Shown here: positions 53,122-61,290 of the stretch, piece by piece
How the letters are laid out: the number at the start of each line of letters is the position of its first letter
Numbering within the stretch: the first letter of the stretch is position 1
Origin: JABDIP01 sp965250245
GTDB lineage: Bacteria; Pseudomonadota; Alphaproteobacteria; DSM-16000; Inquilinaceae
Assembly: GCA_965250245.1 (NCBI GenBank)
Contig: OZ252296.1
Span: 5,270,001 to 5,334,000, forward strand
Length of the DNA stretch: 64,000 bases
Direction: 5' to 3'
The notes under the pieces: generated by a model
Databases searched by the model: none
The model's input: only the letters and a program-made list of their open reading frames with translations
Told to the model about the DNA's origin: nothing
Made by a program: the position numbers and the translations under genes

Positions 53122-54336
53122 TCAGGCGGTCTGGCGGGCGCGGAACCGAAAGGGACCCGGTGCGTTCACCGTGTTGCAGACCAGCGCGTTCACCGATTCC
53201 AGCCCGTTCAGCAGCCCGGGCACGATGACCTCCGACGGCACGTTCTGGTGCGGCAGGTGGCACAACGCCTCCACCATGGGCGCGGGGTCCGGCGCCTTCG
53301 CGTCGTCGATCATGCGCACCAGCCCCAACTCCTCGGCGCGGGAGGTGCGGATGTACTGCTCCAGCCGCGGCTTGGTGCGCGGCAGCAGCAGGGCCCGCTT
53401 GTCGAAGGACAGGATCTCGCAGAAGGTGTTGTAGCCGCCCATCGCCACCACCCCGACCGCGTCGACCATCAGGTTCTCCAGATGGGCGTCGAAGGTGATG
53501 ATGTCGACGTCGTCCAGCTCGGCGGCCCGCGCCATGAAGCTGTCCTGGGCCTCGCGCTGCATGAACGGGCCCAGCACGATCAGCGCCGGGTGGGGGATCT
53601 CCGCGCCGGTCTCGTAGGCCCGGATCACCCAGTCGACCATCTTCTCGCCGTCGCCGCCGCCGCCGGGCGTGACCAGGAAATAGGGCCGGTCGACGGTCTC
53701 GATCGCCGGCCGTGCCTTGGGCGTCGCCTCGCGCCGCAGATAGCCGGTATAGACCATCTTGTCGCGCACCCCCTGGGGCAGGTCGATGCCCTCCAGCGGG
53801 TCGTGGATCTGCGGCAGGCCGTAGACCCAGATCGAATCGTAGAGATCTTCCAGCGCCGGCAGCACGTTCTTGCGCTCCCATTCCGGGGCCAGCAGGGACG
53901 GCTCGTCCATCACGTCGCGCAGGCCGAGCGCCAGCGGCGTGCCGCGGCGCTTCAGGATCTCCAGCGTGCCCCGCACCTCACCGCGCAGCCCCAGCGGCTC
54001 CTTGTCGACCAGGAACAAATCCGGATCGAAGATCGCCGCCGTGTGCTCGATGATCGAGGCCCGCATGGCCATGATCTCGTCGGTGTCGATGTTCAGGTTC
54101 AGCGAGGTGTACTCGCCATTGTGCAGCTTGATCACGCCGGGTACGCGCACGAAGTCGACCCGATTGCGGAAATCGAAGCTGCCAATGATCGGCGATCCCG
54201 ACAGGATCAGTACCGACATGTCCCGGTTCTGCTTCGCCAGCTCGTGGGCAATCGCCCGACAACGACGAAGGTGTCCAAGCCCGAAGGAGTCGTGGCTGTA
54301 GATCAGAACACGGGTCTGACCCGGGCGTTTCGCCAT
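53122..54336 (-). CDS. Glycosyltransferase, MurG/COG4671-like (second copy)
   Basis: 404 aa from the ATG at 54336 (MAKRPGQTR). GT-B architecture with YSHDSFGLGHLRRCRAIAHELA at the N-terminus and VAMGGYNTFCEILSFDKRALLLP in the donor half; a Gly-rich TPGGGGDGEKMVDW loop joins the halves. First gene of the ~13 kb minus-strand run and divergent, 194 bases away, from the unusual ABC transporter. Confidence 0.87.
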   Translation of the reverse strand: MAKRPGQTRVLIYSHDSFGLGHLRRCRAIAHELAKQNRDMSVLILSGSPIIGSFDFRNRVDFVRVPGVIKLHNGEYTSLNLNIDTDEIMAMRASIIEHTAAIFDPDLFLVDKEPLGLRGEVRGTLEILKRRGTPLALGLRDVMDEPSLLAPEWERKNVLPALEDLYDSIWVYGLPQIHDPLEGIDLPQGVRDKMVYTGYLRREATPKARPAIETVDRPYFLVTPGGGGDGEKMVDWVIRAYETGAEIPHPALIVLGPFMQREAQDSFMARAAELDDVDIITFDAHLENLMVDAVGVVAMGGYNTFCEILSFDKRALLLPRTKPRLEQYIRTSRAEELGLVRMIDDAKAPDPAPMVEALCHLPHQNVPSEVIVPGLLNGLESVNALVCNTVNAPGPFRFRARQTA

Positions 54337-54530
54337 GACGCTCCGTAGTGCCGCCAAAGGGAAGACAGCCCTTCAGGGTCGAAGGGCCGTCCAGAGCGGC
54401 GACTCATATCACGAACCGGACTCGTAAAACCATGCCGTTTACGGGGCTTGGCGAATGGCGATATGGTTCGGCGACCGTCGACAAGCCCCAAACCGGCCAT
54501 TTCACGGCCTTCCAGCGAGCTCCGCCAAGT
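54337..54530. promoter_or_regulatory. Divergent control region between the glycosyltransferase and ABC-transporter genes
   Basis: 194 bases that must hold both promoters. AT-richer islands lie at ~54395-54445. An inverted GGGCTTG...CAAGCCC pair (54446-54489) could be an operator or hairpin. No clear -35/-10 set can be assigned with confidence. Confidence 0.4.
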
Positions 54531-57185
54531 ATGGATAAAAGCATCTTTCGGTTTGTTTTGCGGTTCAGCAAGCGGGAGCAGCTGTTCATCATCGTGCTGA
54601 CGGCCATCTCCTTCCCGTTTCTGTATTTCTCGCTGGATCTGCCGAAGACAATCATCAACGAGGCGATCGGCGGCGGGGCCGAGTTTCCGGTCAACTATCT
54701 CGGCCTCGGATTCGAGCTGGAGCAGGTGCCCTACCTGTTCACGCTCTGCGGCGTCTTCCTGGCGCTGGTCTTCGTCAATGGCGGCTTCAAGTACTACATC
54801 AACGTCTATCGCGGCCAGCTGGGCGAGCGCATGCTGCGGCGCCTGCGCTACGAGCTCTACAGCCGGGTCCTGAGGTTCCGCCTGCCGCGCTTCAAGCGCA
54901 TGTCCCAGGGCGAGATCATCCCGATGATCACCGCCGAGGTCGACCCGCTTGGCGGCTTCGTCGGCGACGCGTTCGGCCTGCCGGCGTTCCAGGGCGGCAC
55001 CCTGCTGGTCTACGTGGTCTTCATCTTCATCCAGGACCCGATCCTGGGCGCCGCCGCCATCTCGCTCTACCCGCTGCAGGCCTACATCATCCCCAAGCTG
55101 CAGCGGAAGGTGAACCAGCTCGGCAAGGAGCGGGTGCGCACCACCCGGCAGCTGGCCGACCGGATCGGCGAGACCGTCGCCGGCGCGCCGGAGATCCACG
55201 CCCACGACACCACCGCCTATCACCGGGCCGACATCTCCTCCCGGCTCGGCCGCATCTACGCGATCCGCTACGACATCTTCCGCCGCAAGTTCTTCATCAA
55301 GTTCCTCAACAACTTCCTCAACCAGCTGACGCCGTTCTTCTTCTACTCGATCGGCGGCTACCTGGTGCTGCAGGGCGACCTGACCTTCGGCGCGCTGGTG
55401 GCGGTGCTGGCCGCCTACAAGGATCTGTCCGGGCCCTGGCGCGAGCTGCTGAACTACTACCAGCGGGTCGAGGATGTCCGGATCAAGTACGAGCAGGTGA
55501 TCGAGCAGTTCCAGCCGGAGGACATCGTCCCGCTCGAGCAGCTCGATTCCGACGAGGAATGGGAGGGCGCGCTGCCGGAGCGCCTCGACCTGCACAGCGT
55601 GCAATATGCCGAGGAGGACTCGCTGCCCATCCTTCACGGCGTTTCGGTCAGCCTCCCGACGACCGGCGAGACCGCGATCGTCGGACAGGCCGGAAGCGGC
55701 CGTCACGAACTGATGCAGATCCTCGGCCGGCTGCTGGTGCCCAGCGGCGGCAGCATCCAGTTCGGCGAGAAGGACTACGAAGACCTGCCGGAATCGGTGG
55801 TCGGCCGGGACATCTGCTATGTCGGGCCGGACAGCTACATGTTCACCGACTCGCTGCGCGCCAATCTCTACTATGGCCTCAAGCACCGCCCGTTGACGCC
55901 GGCCGACTACACCGGCGCGGACCTCGCCGCCTACAACCGCTGGCTGGCCGACGCCCGGGCCTCGGGCAACACCGATTTCGACATCAACGCCGACTGGATC
56001 GACTACGAAGCGGCCGGCGTGGCCGATGCGTCCGAGCTGGAAAACCGGGCCCTGGACGTCCTGCGGGCCGTGGACATGGCCGAGGACATCTACCGCATGG
56101 GCCTGAACGGCACCATCGACCCGGCGGTCAAGCCGGAGATGGCCGACACCATCCTGCAGGCCCGCTTGGCGATCCGCGAGCGGCTGCGCGACCCGCAATT
56201 GGCGCGGGTGGTCGAGCTGTTCGACGACGAGGGCTACAACGAGAGCGCCACGGTGGCCGAGAACCTGCTGTTCGGCACGCCCGTCGGCAAGACCTTCTCG
56301 CTGGAGAGCCTCGCGGAGCAGCCCTATGTTCTCGAGGTCCTGGACAAGGTCGAGCTGACCGAGACCTTCCTGGAGATCGGCGCCAAGGTCGCCGAGACCA
56401 TGATCGAGCTGTTCGCCGACCTGCCGCCCGGCCACGAGTTCTTCGAGCAGTTCAGCTTCATCAGCTCCGACGAGCTGCCGGACTTCCAGCCGCTGGTCAC
56501 GCGCTTCTCCAAGGAGGGCGTCGGCAGCCTCAAGCCGGAGGACCGGGCGCGCCTGCTGGCGCTGCCGTTCAAGCTGGTGCCGTCGCGGCACCGCCTGGGC
56601 CTGGTCGAGGGGCCGTTGCAGGAACGCATCCTGGAGGCGCGCCGGGTGTTCGCCGCGGAACTGCCCGCCGCGCTCCGGCCGGCGGTCGAATTCTTCGACG
56701 CGGATAGTTACAACGCCGCTTCAACGATCCAGGATAACATTTTGTTCGGAAAGGTCCGATACGGTTCGGCCGGAAGTGCGGAGACGGTCCAGACCCTGAT
56801 CGGCGAGACCGTCGCGCAGTTCGATCTGCGCGACCGTATCAGCGCCGTCGGCCTGGATCATTCCGTCGGGGTCGCCGGGGCGCGGCTGTCTTCGGTGCAG
56901 CGCCAGAAGCTGGCCCTGGGCCGGGCGTTGCTGAAGCAGCCGCAGATGCTGGTGCTGAACGAGGCGACGTCGGCGCTGGATGGCTCGGCGCAGACCCGGG
57001 TGCATGCCAATATGCGTCGCATGATGGAGGGTCGGGGGCTGATCTGGGCGCCGCACCGGCCCAGCATCGCCTCGGATTTCGATCGGATCGTGGTGATCAA
57101 GTCGGGCCGGGTGGCGGCCGAAGGAGACTTCGCTTCGCTGGACAAGGACGGGAGCGTCCTGCGGGAGCTGATCGCAGCGGAGTAG
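54531..57185 (+). CDS. Unusual ABC transporter with degenerate ATPase and internal repeats
   Basis: 884 aa, against ~600 for a usual half-transporter. Residues 1-330 form a six-helix exporter-type membrane domain. The ATPase domain is abnormal: Walker A reads GQAGSGRHE (385-393) without the Lys; the Q-loop Gln is missing (YVGPDSYMF, 430-438); the signature is LSSVQ (786-790); Walker B ends LNEATSALD with Asn for Asp at 810; the His of APHR is kept. About 280 extra residues lie between Q-loop and signature, and the segment after the Q-loop recurs: SLRANLYYG (441), TVAENLLFG (574), TIQDNILFG (732). The start at 54531 avoids a non-conserved upstream stretch. Likely a flippase for a glycan lipid, or a regulatory pseudo-ATPase. 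Confidence 0.85.
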   Translation: MDKSIFRFVLRFSKREQLFIIVLTAISFPFLYFSLDLPKTIINEAIGGGAEFPVNYLGLGFELEQVPYLFTLCGVFLALVFVNGGFKYYINVYRGQLGERMLRRLRYELYSRVLRFRLPRFKRMSQGEIIPMITAEVDPLGGFVGDAFGLPAFQGGTLLVYVVFIFIQDPILGAAAISLYPLQAYIIPKLQRKVNQLGKERVRTTRQLADRIGETVAGAPEIHAHDTTAYHRADISSRLGRIYAIRYDIFRRKFFIKFLNNFLNQLTPFFFYSIGGYLVLQGDLTFGALVAVLAAYKDLSGPWRELLNYYQRVEDVRIKYEQVIEQFQPEDIVPLEQLDSDEEWEGALPERLDLHSVQYAEEDSLPILHGVSVSLPTTGETAIVGQAGSGRHELMQILGRLLVPSGGSIQFGEKDYEDLPESVVGRDICYVGPDSYMFTDSLRANLYYGLKHRPLTPADYTGADLAAYNRWLADARASGNTDFDINADWIDYEAAGVADASELENRALDVLRAVDMAEDIYRMGLNGTIDPAVKPEMADTILQARLAIRERLRDPQLARVVELFDDEGYNESATVAENLLFGTPVGKTFSLESLAEQPYVLEVLDKVELTETFLEIGAKVAETMIELFADLPPGHEFFEQFSFISSDELPDFQPLVTRFSKEGVGSLKPEDRARLLALPFKLVPSRHRLGLVEGPLQERILEARRVFAAELPAALRPAVEFFDADSYNAASTIQDNILFGKVRYGSAGSAETVQTLIGETVAQFDLRDRISAVGLDHSVGVAGARLSSVQRQKLALGRALLKQPQMLVLNEATSALDGSAQTRVHANMRRMMEGRGLIWAPHRPSIASDFDRIVVIKSGRVAAEGDFASLDKDGSVLRELIAAE

Positions 57186-57212
57186 TGCCGCTGCCAATGG
57201 GAGGGAAATGCG

Positions 57213-57665
57213 GTGAGCCTTGCCGAAGAAGTAGAACTGCTGAAGAGAATACCGCTGTTCGCCAACATCGAGGTGTCGAAGCTGAAGCTTCTCGCCTTCA
57301 CCAGCGAGCGAATCCGCTACAAGGGCGGCGAGACCCTGTTCAACCAGGATGAGATGGGCGATTCGGCCCATATCATCATGGATGGCGAGGCCGACATCGT
57401 GGTCAACACCCCGTCCGGGCCGCTGACGGTGGCGACCATGCAGAAGAACGACTTCGTCGGCGAGATCGCGATCCTCTGCGACGTGCCGCGGACCGCGACG
57501 GTCAAGGCCAAGACCGACATGACCACCCTGTGCATCAACAAGGATCTGTTCTTCCGCCTGGTGACCGAATTTCCCGAGATGGCGGTGGAGATCATGCGCG
57601 TCCTGGCCCAGCGCCTGGAGGCGACGACCAAGGAGCTGGCGCAGTACAAGCAGGCCAGCGGCTAG
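57213..57665 (+). CDS. Stand-alone cyclic-nucleotide-binding domain protein
   Basis: 150 aa, a single CNB/CAP-type beta-barrel without a helix-turn-helix. The phosphate-binding cassette is canonical: FVGEIAIL with Gly83 and Glu84, then PRTATV with Arg93, so it should bind cAMP or cGMP. The C-terminal helix (MRVLAQRLEATTKELAQY) is the hinge segment that normally joins an effector. GTG start 27 bases after the ABC gene, so the two are co-transcribed and may form one regulated complex. Confidence 0.9.
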   Translation: MSLAEEVELLKRIPLFANIEVSKLKLLAFTSERIRYKGGETLFNQDEMGDSAHIIMDGEADIVVNTPSGPLTVATMQKNDFVGEIAILCDVPRTATVKAKTDMTTLCINKDLFFRLVTEFPEMAVEIMRVLAQRLEATTKELAQYKQASG

Positions 57666-57703
57666 CGCTCCCCGGCCTCAGGCCATCCACAGGGCGTCGA
57701 CAG

Positions 57704-57779
57704 CATCCTTCGACAGGCTCAGGATGAGGGCCTTTCTCTCGTCCAATAGAACGCCTCATCCTGAGCCCGTCGAAGGATG
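57704..57779. repeat. Palindromic REP-like element
   Basis: 76 bases with arms CATCCTTCGACAGGCTCAGGATGAGG (written here as two parts: CATCCTTCGACAGG and CTCAGGATGAGG) and the reverse CCTCATCCTGAGC + CCGTCGAAGGATG, one base different, around a 24-base centre. This is the common sphingomonad/caulobacter-type repeat; different from the element at 350-432. Confidence 0.88.
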
Positions 57780-57831
57780 AGGACGGCAATGCCAGCCCAT
57801 CCCCATCCGTTACGTCAGGACCTGCCCGCCC

Positions 57832-58326
57832 ATGAGCCGGCTCGATAGCTTCATTCGCCGCATGCAGGCCCAGCGGACCTGCCTGAACTGGGCCGCCGAC
57901 GCCATCGCCGGTCTTCCCGGACCGGTGCTCGAGCTGGGGCTGGGCAACGGCCGCACCTACGACCACCTGCGCGAGATCCTGCCCGACCGCGACATCTACG
58001 TCTTCGACCGGCGCATCAAGGCGCACCCGGCCTGCATCCCGCCTGATGACCGCATGTTCCTGGGCGAGGCGGCCGAGACGCTGCCCCGCGCCGCCGACGC
58101 GTTGGGTCGCACGGCGGTGCTGTTGCACACGGATCTGGGGACCGGGGATGCGGAAGCAAACGCCGCCTTGGCCGAGGAGATCGGCCCAATGCTGGCCGCT
58201 CTGATGGCGCCCGGCGGCATCGTGGTCGCAAACCACGAGCTGGCCGTCGCAGGCTGGACCCAGCTACCGGAGCCGGACGGTGTGAAGCCGGGCCGCTACT
58301 TCCTCTACCGGGCGGGCGAGCCCTAG
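57832..58326 (+). CDS. Small SAM-dependent methyltransferase
   Basis: 164 aa, short Rossmann methyltransferase. Motif I is VLELGLGNGRTYDHLRE near residues 32-48, the acidic loop DIYVFDRR follows, and AVLLHTDLGTGD and LMAPGGIVVANHELA are motifs IV and VI. Probably the last gene of the plus-strand ABC-CNB unit, although a REP element lies between. Substrate unknown; its 3' end overlaps xthA on the other strand by four bases. Confidence 0.82.
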   Translation: MSRLDSFIRRMQAQRTCLNWAADAIAGLPGPVLELGLGNGRTYDHLREILPDRDIYVFDRRIKAHPACIPPDDRMFLGEAAETLPRAADALGRTAVLLHTDLGTGDAEANAALAEEIGPMLAALMAPGGIVVANHELAVAGWTQLPEPDGVKPGRYFLYRAGEP

Positions 58327-59117
58327 ATCTCCAGATCCGCCCAGGCCGGGGCGTGGTCCGAGGGCTTCGGGTCCCAGCCGCGCACGTCGCGCTCGATCCT
58401 GGCGCGGGTCAGGGCGCCGGCCAGGGGCGGCGTGACCCAGATGTGGTCCAAACGGCGGCCCCGATCGGAGGCCTCCCAGTCCTTGGCACGATAGCTCCAC
58501 CAGGAATACAGCTTCTCCTCCGGCGGCACGAAGTGGCGCACCGCGTCGACCCAGCCCAGCGATTTCTGCATGGCGGTCAGCTTCTCGACCTCGATCGGCG
58601 TGTGGCTGACCACGTCGAGGAGCTGCTTGTGCGACCAGACATCGTTCTCCAGCGGCGCGATGTTCAGGTCGCCGACCACGATCATCGGCGTGGCGGACTC
58701 CCGCGCCGCCAGCCACCAGGCGGTCATCTCGTCCAGGAACTGGAGCTTGTGGGCGAACTTGTCGTTCTTGTCCGGGTCCGGGATGTCGCCGCCGGCCGGG
58801 ACGTAGAGGTTGTGAACCTCGAGCCCGCCGGCCAGCCGCGCCATGACATGCCGGCAATCCTCCCGGCCGCACCAATGCTGGACTTCCTGCGCCTCGATGG
58901 GCAGGCGCGACAGGATTGCGACTCCGTTGTAGCCCTTCATGCCGGCCAGCGCGATGTCGGCATAGCCCTTCTCCTCGAACGGCGCGCGCGGGAACAGCTC
59001 GTCCGGGCACTTGGTCTCCTGCAGGCACAGGATGTCGGGGGCGAACTCGTCGATCAGCCGCAGCACGAGGTCCTGCCGCAGGCGGACCGAATTGATGTTC
59101 CAGGTGGCGATGCGCAA
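58323..59117 (-). CDS. xthA: Exodeoxyribonuclease III
   Basis: 264 aa AP endonuclease/3'-5' exonuclease. MRIATWNINSVRLR, the Glu of LCLQETKCPD, VVGDLNIAP and the C-terminal SDHAPAW catalytic block are all present. Acts in base-excision repair. Convergent with the small methyltransferase gene. Confidence 0.97.
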   Translation of the reverse strand: MRIATWNINSVRLRQDLVLRLIDEFAPDILCLQETKCPDELFPRAPFEEKGYADIALAGMKGYNGVAILSRLPIEAQEVQHWCGREDCRHVMARLAGGLEVHNLYVPAGGDIPDPDKNDKFAHKLQFLDEMTAWWLAARESATPMIVVGDLNIAPLENDVWSHKQLLDVVSHTPIEVEKLTAMQKSLGWVDAVRHFVPPEEKLYSWWSYRAKDWEASDRGRRLDHIWVTPPLAGALTRARIERDVRGWDPKPSDHAPAWADLEI

Positions 59118-59181
59118 GGGGGGATGTCCGATTCGGATGGCGGGGCCGGCAGTCTAGCGGATCGTTTCCGCGGGCTCGATC

Positions 59182-59493
59182 CTAGGTTTGCCGGGCACGG
59201 GTTCCTCCTGACAGGTTGAAGCCACGCCAGGCGACGGTACAGTCGCCGCCGGGCCGGGCGCGGCAGGCCAGGATCATGCCGGCGGCCCGCTCCCCGGCGC
59301 TCAGCGCGCGATCGCAATAGGGCGCCAAGGTGACGTCGCCGGAGATCAGGCGCGATTTGCAGGCGCCGCAATTGCCGGACCGGCAGCCATGGGGGTAGGG
59401 CACGCCCGCGGCCATGGCGGCCTCCAGGATCGTGCGGCCGGCCGGCACCGCGACCGGTCGCGGCCATTGCTCGATGGTCACCAGGGCGGTCAT
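59182..59493 (-). CDS. [2Fe-2S] plant-type ferredoxin-like protein
   Basis: 103 aa. The cluster ligands are visible as GCRSGNCGACKSRL (C-x4-C-x2-C) and a later Cys in ILACRA. It is a single domain without a reductase, so it serves as an electron carrier for an oxygenase or similar enzyme not found nearby. Start at the ATG at 59493; divergent from the TRAP operon. Confidence 0.9.
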   Translation of the reverse strand: MTALVTIEQWPRPVAVPAGRTILEAAMAAGVPYPHGCRSGNCGACKSRLISGDVTLAPYCDRALSAGERAAGMILACRARPGGDCTVAWRGFNLSGGTRARQT

Positions 59494-59637
59494 GCGGGTT
59501 CGGCCTGCGTCGAAAAAGGGAAGGGCCGGCGGCATCGCCACGGTTGCGCGCCGGTGAAGCGGGATGGCTATATAGCGCAACACCGCCGGCCGTCCAACGC
59601 GGGGCCGGGCGCGGGATTGCGAGGGGAGGACAGGGCA

Positions 59638-60681
59638 GTGCATTTGGGGACCAGGACACGAGCATGGCTGGCGGCGCTGGCATTCGGCACCACGGTCGCG
59701 GGCACGGCGCAGGCCCAGGAGGTGACGCTGCGGGTGCACCACTTCCTGCCGCCGCCCTCCGTGGCGCATGCGGAATTCATCGCCCCCTGGGCGGAGCGGG
59801 TGATGGCCCAGTCGGACGGCCGCATCGCCGTTGAGATCTACCCGGCCATGCAGTTGGGCGGCGCCCCGCCGAGCCTGTTCGACCAGGTCCGCGACGGCGT
59901 GGTCGACGTGGTCTGGACGCTGCCGGGCTACACGCCGGGCCGGTTCCCGACCGTCGAGGTGTTCGAGCTGCCCTTCATGGCGGCGTCCGCCGAGGCGACC
60001 AGCCAGGCGGTCCAGGAATTCTACGAGCGCAACCTGGCCGACGAGTTCGCCGACGTTCACGTGCTGATGCTGCATGTGCACGCGCCGGGCGTCTTCCACA
60101 TCAACGGCCAATCGGTGGAAAGACTCGAGGACCTGGACGGGCTCAAGGTCCGGGCGCCGACGCGGGTGATCAACAGCGCCCTGGAGCGGCTCGGCGCGGT
60201 GCCGGTCGGCATGCCAGTGCCGCAGGTGCCAGAGGCCCTGTCGCGCGGCGTGGTCGACGCGACGGTCATCCCCTGGGAGGTGGCGCGGCCGCTACGGGTC
60301 GCCGAACTGGTCGACAACCATACCGAAATCCAGGGCGAGCGCGGCTTCTACACGGCGGTCTTCCTGTTCGCCATGAACAAGGGCGTCTATGAGGGGATGC
60401 CGGCCGATCTGCGGGCGGTGATCGACGCCAATTCCGGGCTGGCGCTGGCCAAGGAGATCGGCGGCGTCTGGGATGCCGCGGAAGTGCCGGGGCGTCAGGC
60501 CGCAGAGGAGGCCGGCAACAGCTTCGCATCGCTGAGCGCGGCGGAGATCGAGCGCTGGAAGCTGGCGACGGCGCCGGTGATCGCCGACTGGCTTGCCGAG
60601 ACCGACGGTCGCGGCCTGGACGGCGCCGCCCTGCTGGACGAGGCACGGGAACTCGTCTCGAAATACAGCGAGGGCAACTGA
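59638..60681 (+). CDS. dctP: TRAP transporter solute-binding protein (DctP type)
   Basis: 347 aa. GTG start 7-10 bases after a purine-rich GAGGGGAGGA site. Signal peptide to GTAQAQE; then VTLRVHHFLPPPSVAHAEF and the family patterns LFDQVRDGVVDVVWTLPGYTPGRFP and LKVRAPTRVINSALERLGAVPV, in which the Arg binds the ligand carboxylate. An organic acid substrate is expected. First gene of a PQM operon. Confidence 0.94.
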   Translation: MHLGTRTRAWLAALAFGTTVAGTAQAQEVTLRVHHFLPPPSVAHAEFIAPWAERVMAQSDGRIAVEIYPAMQLGGAPPSLFDQVRDGVVDVVWTLPGYTPGRFPTVEVFELPFMAASAEATSQAVQEFYERNLADEFADVHVLMLHVHAPGVFHINGQSVERLEDLDGLKVRAPTRVINSALERLGAVPVGMPVPQVPEALSRGVVDATVIPWEVARPLRVAELVDNHTEIQGERGFYTAVFLFAMNKGVYEGMPADLRAVIDANSGLALAKEIGGVWDAAEVPGRQAAEEAGNSFASLSAAEIERWKLATAPVIADWLAETDGRGLDGAALLDEARELVSKYSEGN

Positions 60682-60714
60682 TCGCGGGGCGGTTCCGGGA
60701 GACCCCGGCCCGCC

Positions 60715-61290
60715 ATGGATGAATTCGAGACCGGCGGTGCCCGGCCGTCCGATCCGGTCGGCCGGGTGCTCTATCGCATCTGCGAGGCGGTCGCCGTTGT
60801 CGGCGGCCTGGTGCTGGTCGCGCTGACCATCATGACCGTCTGGAGCATCATCGGCCGGCAGATCGCCGGCACCGACTGGCTGCGCGACATCCCGCCCTTC
60901 AGTTGGGCCGGCCCGGTGACCGGCGATTTCGAGCTGGTCGAGCTCGGCTGTGCGGTCGCCGTCTTCGCCTTCCTGCCCTATTGCCAGATCGTCGGCGGCA
61001 ACGTGCTGGTGGACTTCTTCACGACCCGCGCCAGCGCGCGCCTGAAGGCGTTCTTGGCCATGATCGGCGATGCCGCGTTCACCCTGATCGCGGCGGTGCT
61101 GACCTGGCGCCTGGTGCTGGGCGCGGAGGATTTGCAGCGCTATGGCGAGACCACCATGGTGCTGCGGGTGCCGGTCTGGTGGGGTTATGTGCCCTCGGTG
61201 GCGGCCCTGGTTCTGCTGACGCTGGTTTGCGCCTACACCACCTGGCGCCGCGCGTTGGAAAGCCTCGGCGCGGCGAAGGGGCGGCCGTGA
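60715..61290 (+). CDS. dctQ: TRAP transporter small permease (DctQ type)
   Basis: 191 aa with four membrane helices; ALTIMTVWSIIGRQIAGTDW is the typical first helix and its turn. Joins DctM to form the membrane complex. Lies 33 bases after dctP and overlaps dctM by four bases (GTGA). Confidence 0.92.
   Translation: MDEFETGGARPSDPVGRVLYRICEAVAVVGGLVLVALTIMTVWSIIGRQIAGTDWLRDIPPFSWAGPVTGDFELVELGCAVAVFAFLPYCQIVGGNVLVDFFTTRASARLKAFLAMIGDAAFTLIAAVLTWRLVLGAEDLQRYGETTMVLRVPVWWGYVPSVAALVLLTLVCAYTTWRRALESLGAAKGRP

Noticed and set aside
54303..56591. A 762-codon minus-strand open frame opposite the ABC transporter
   Set aside because: Low-complexity translation (Val/Glu/Gln/His-rich), opposite a gene with clear membrane and NBD features.
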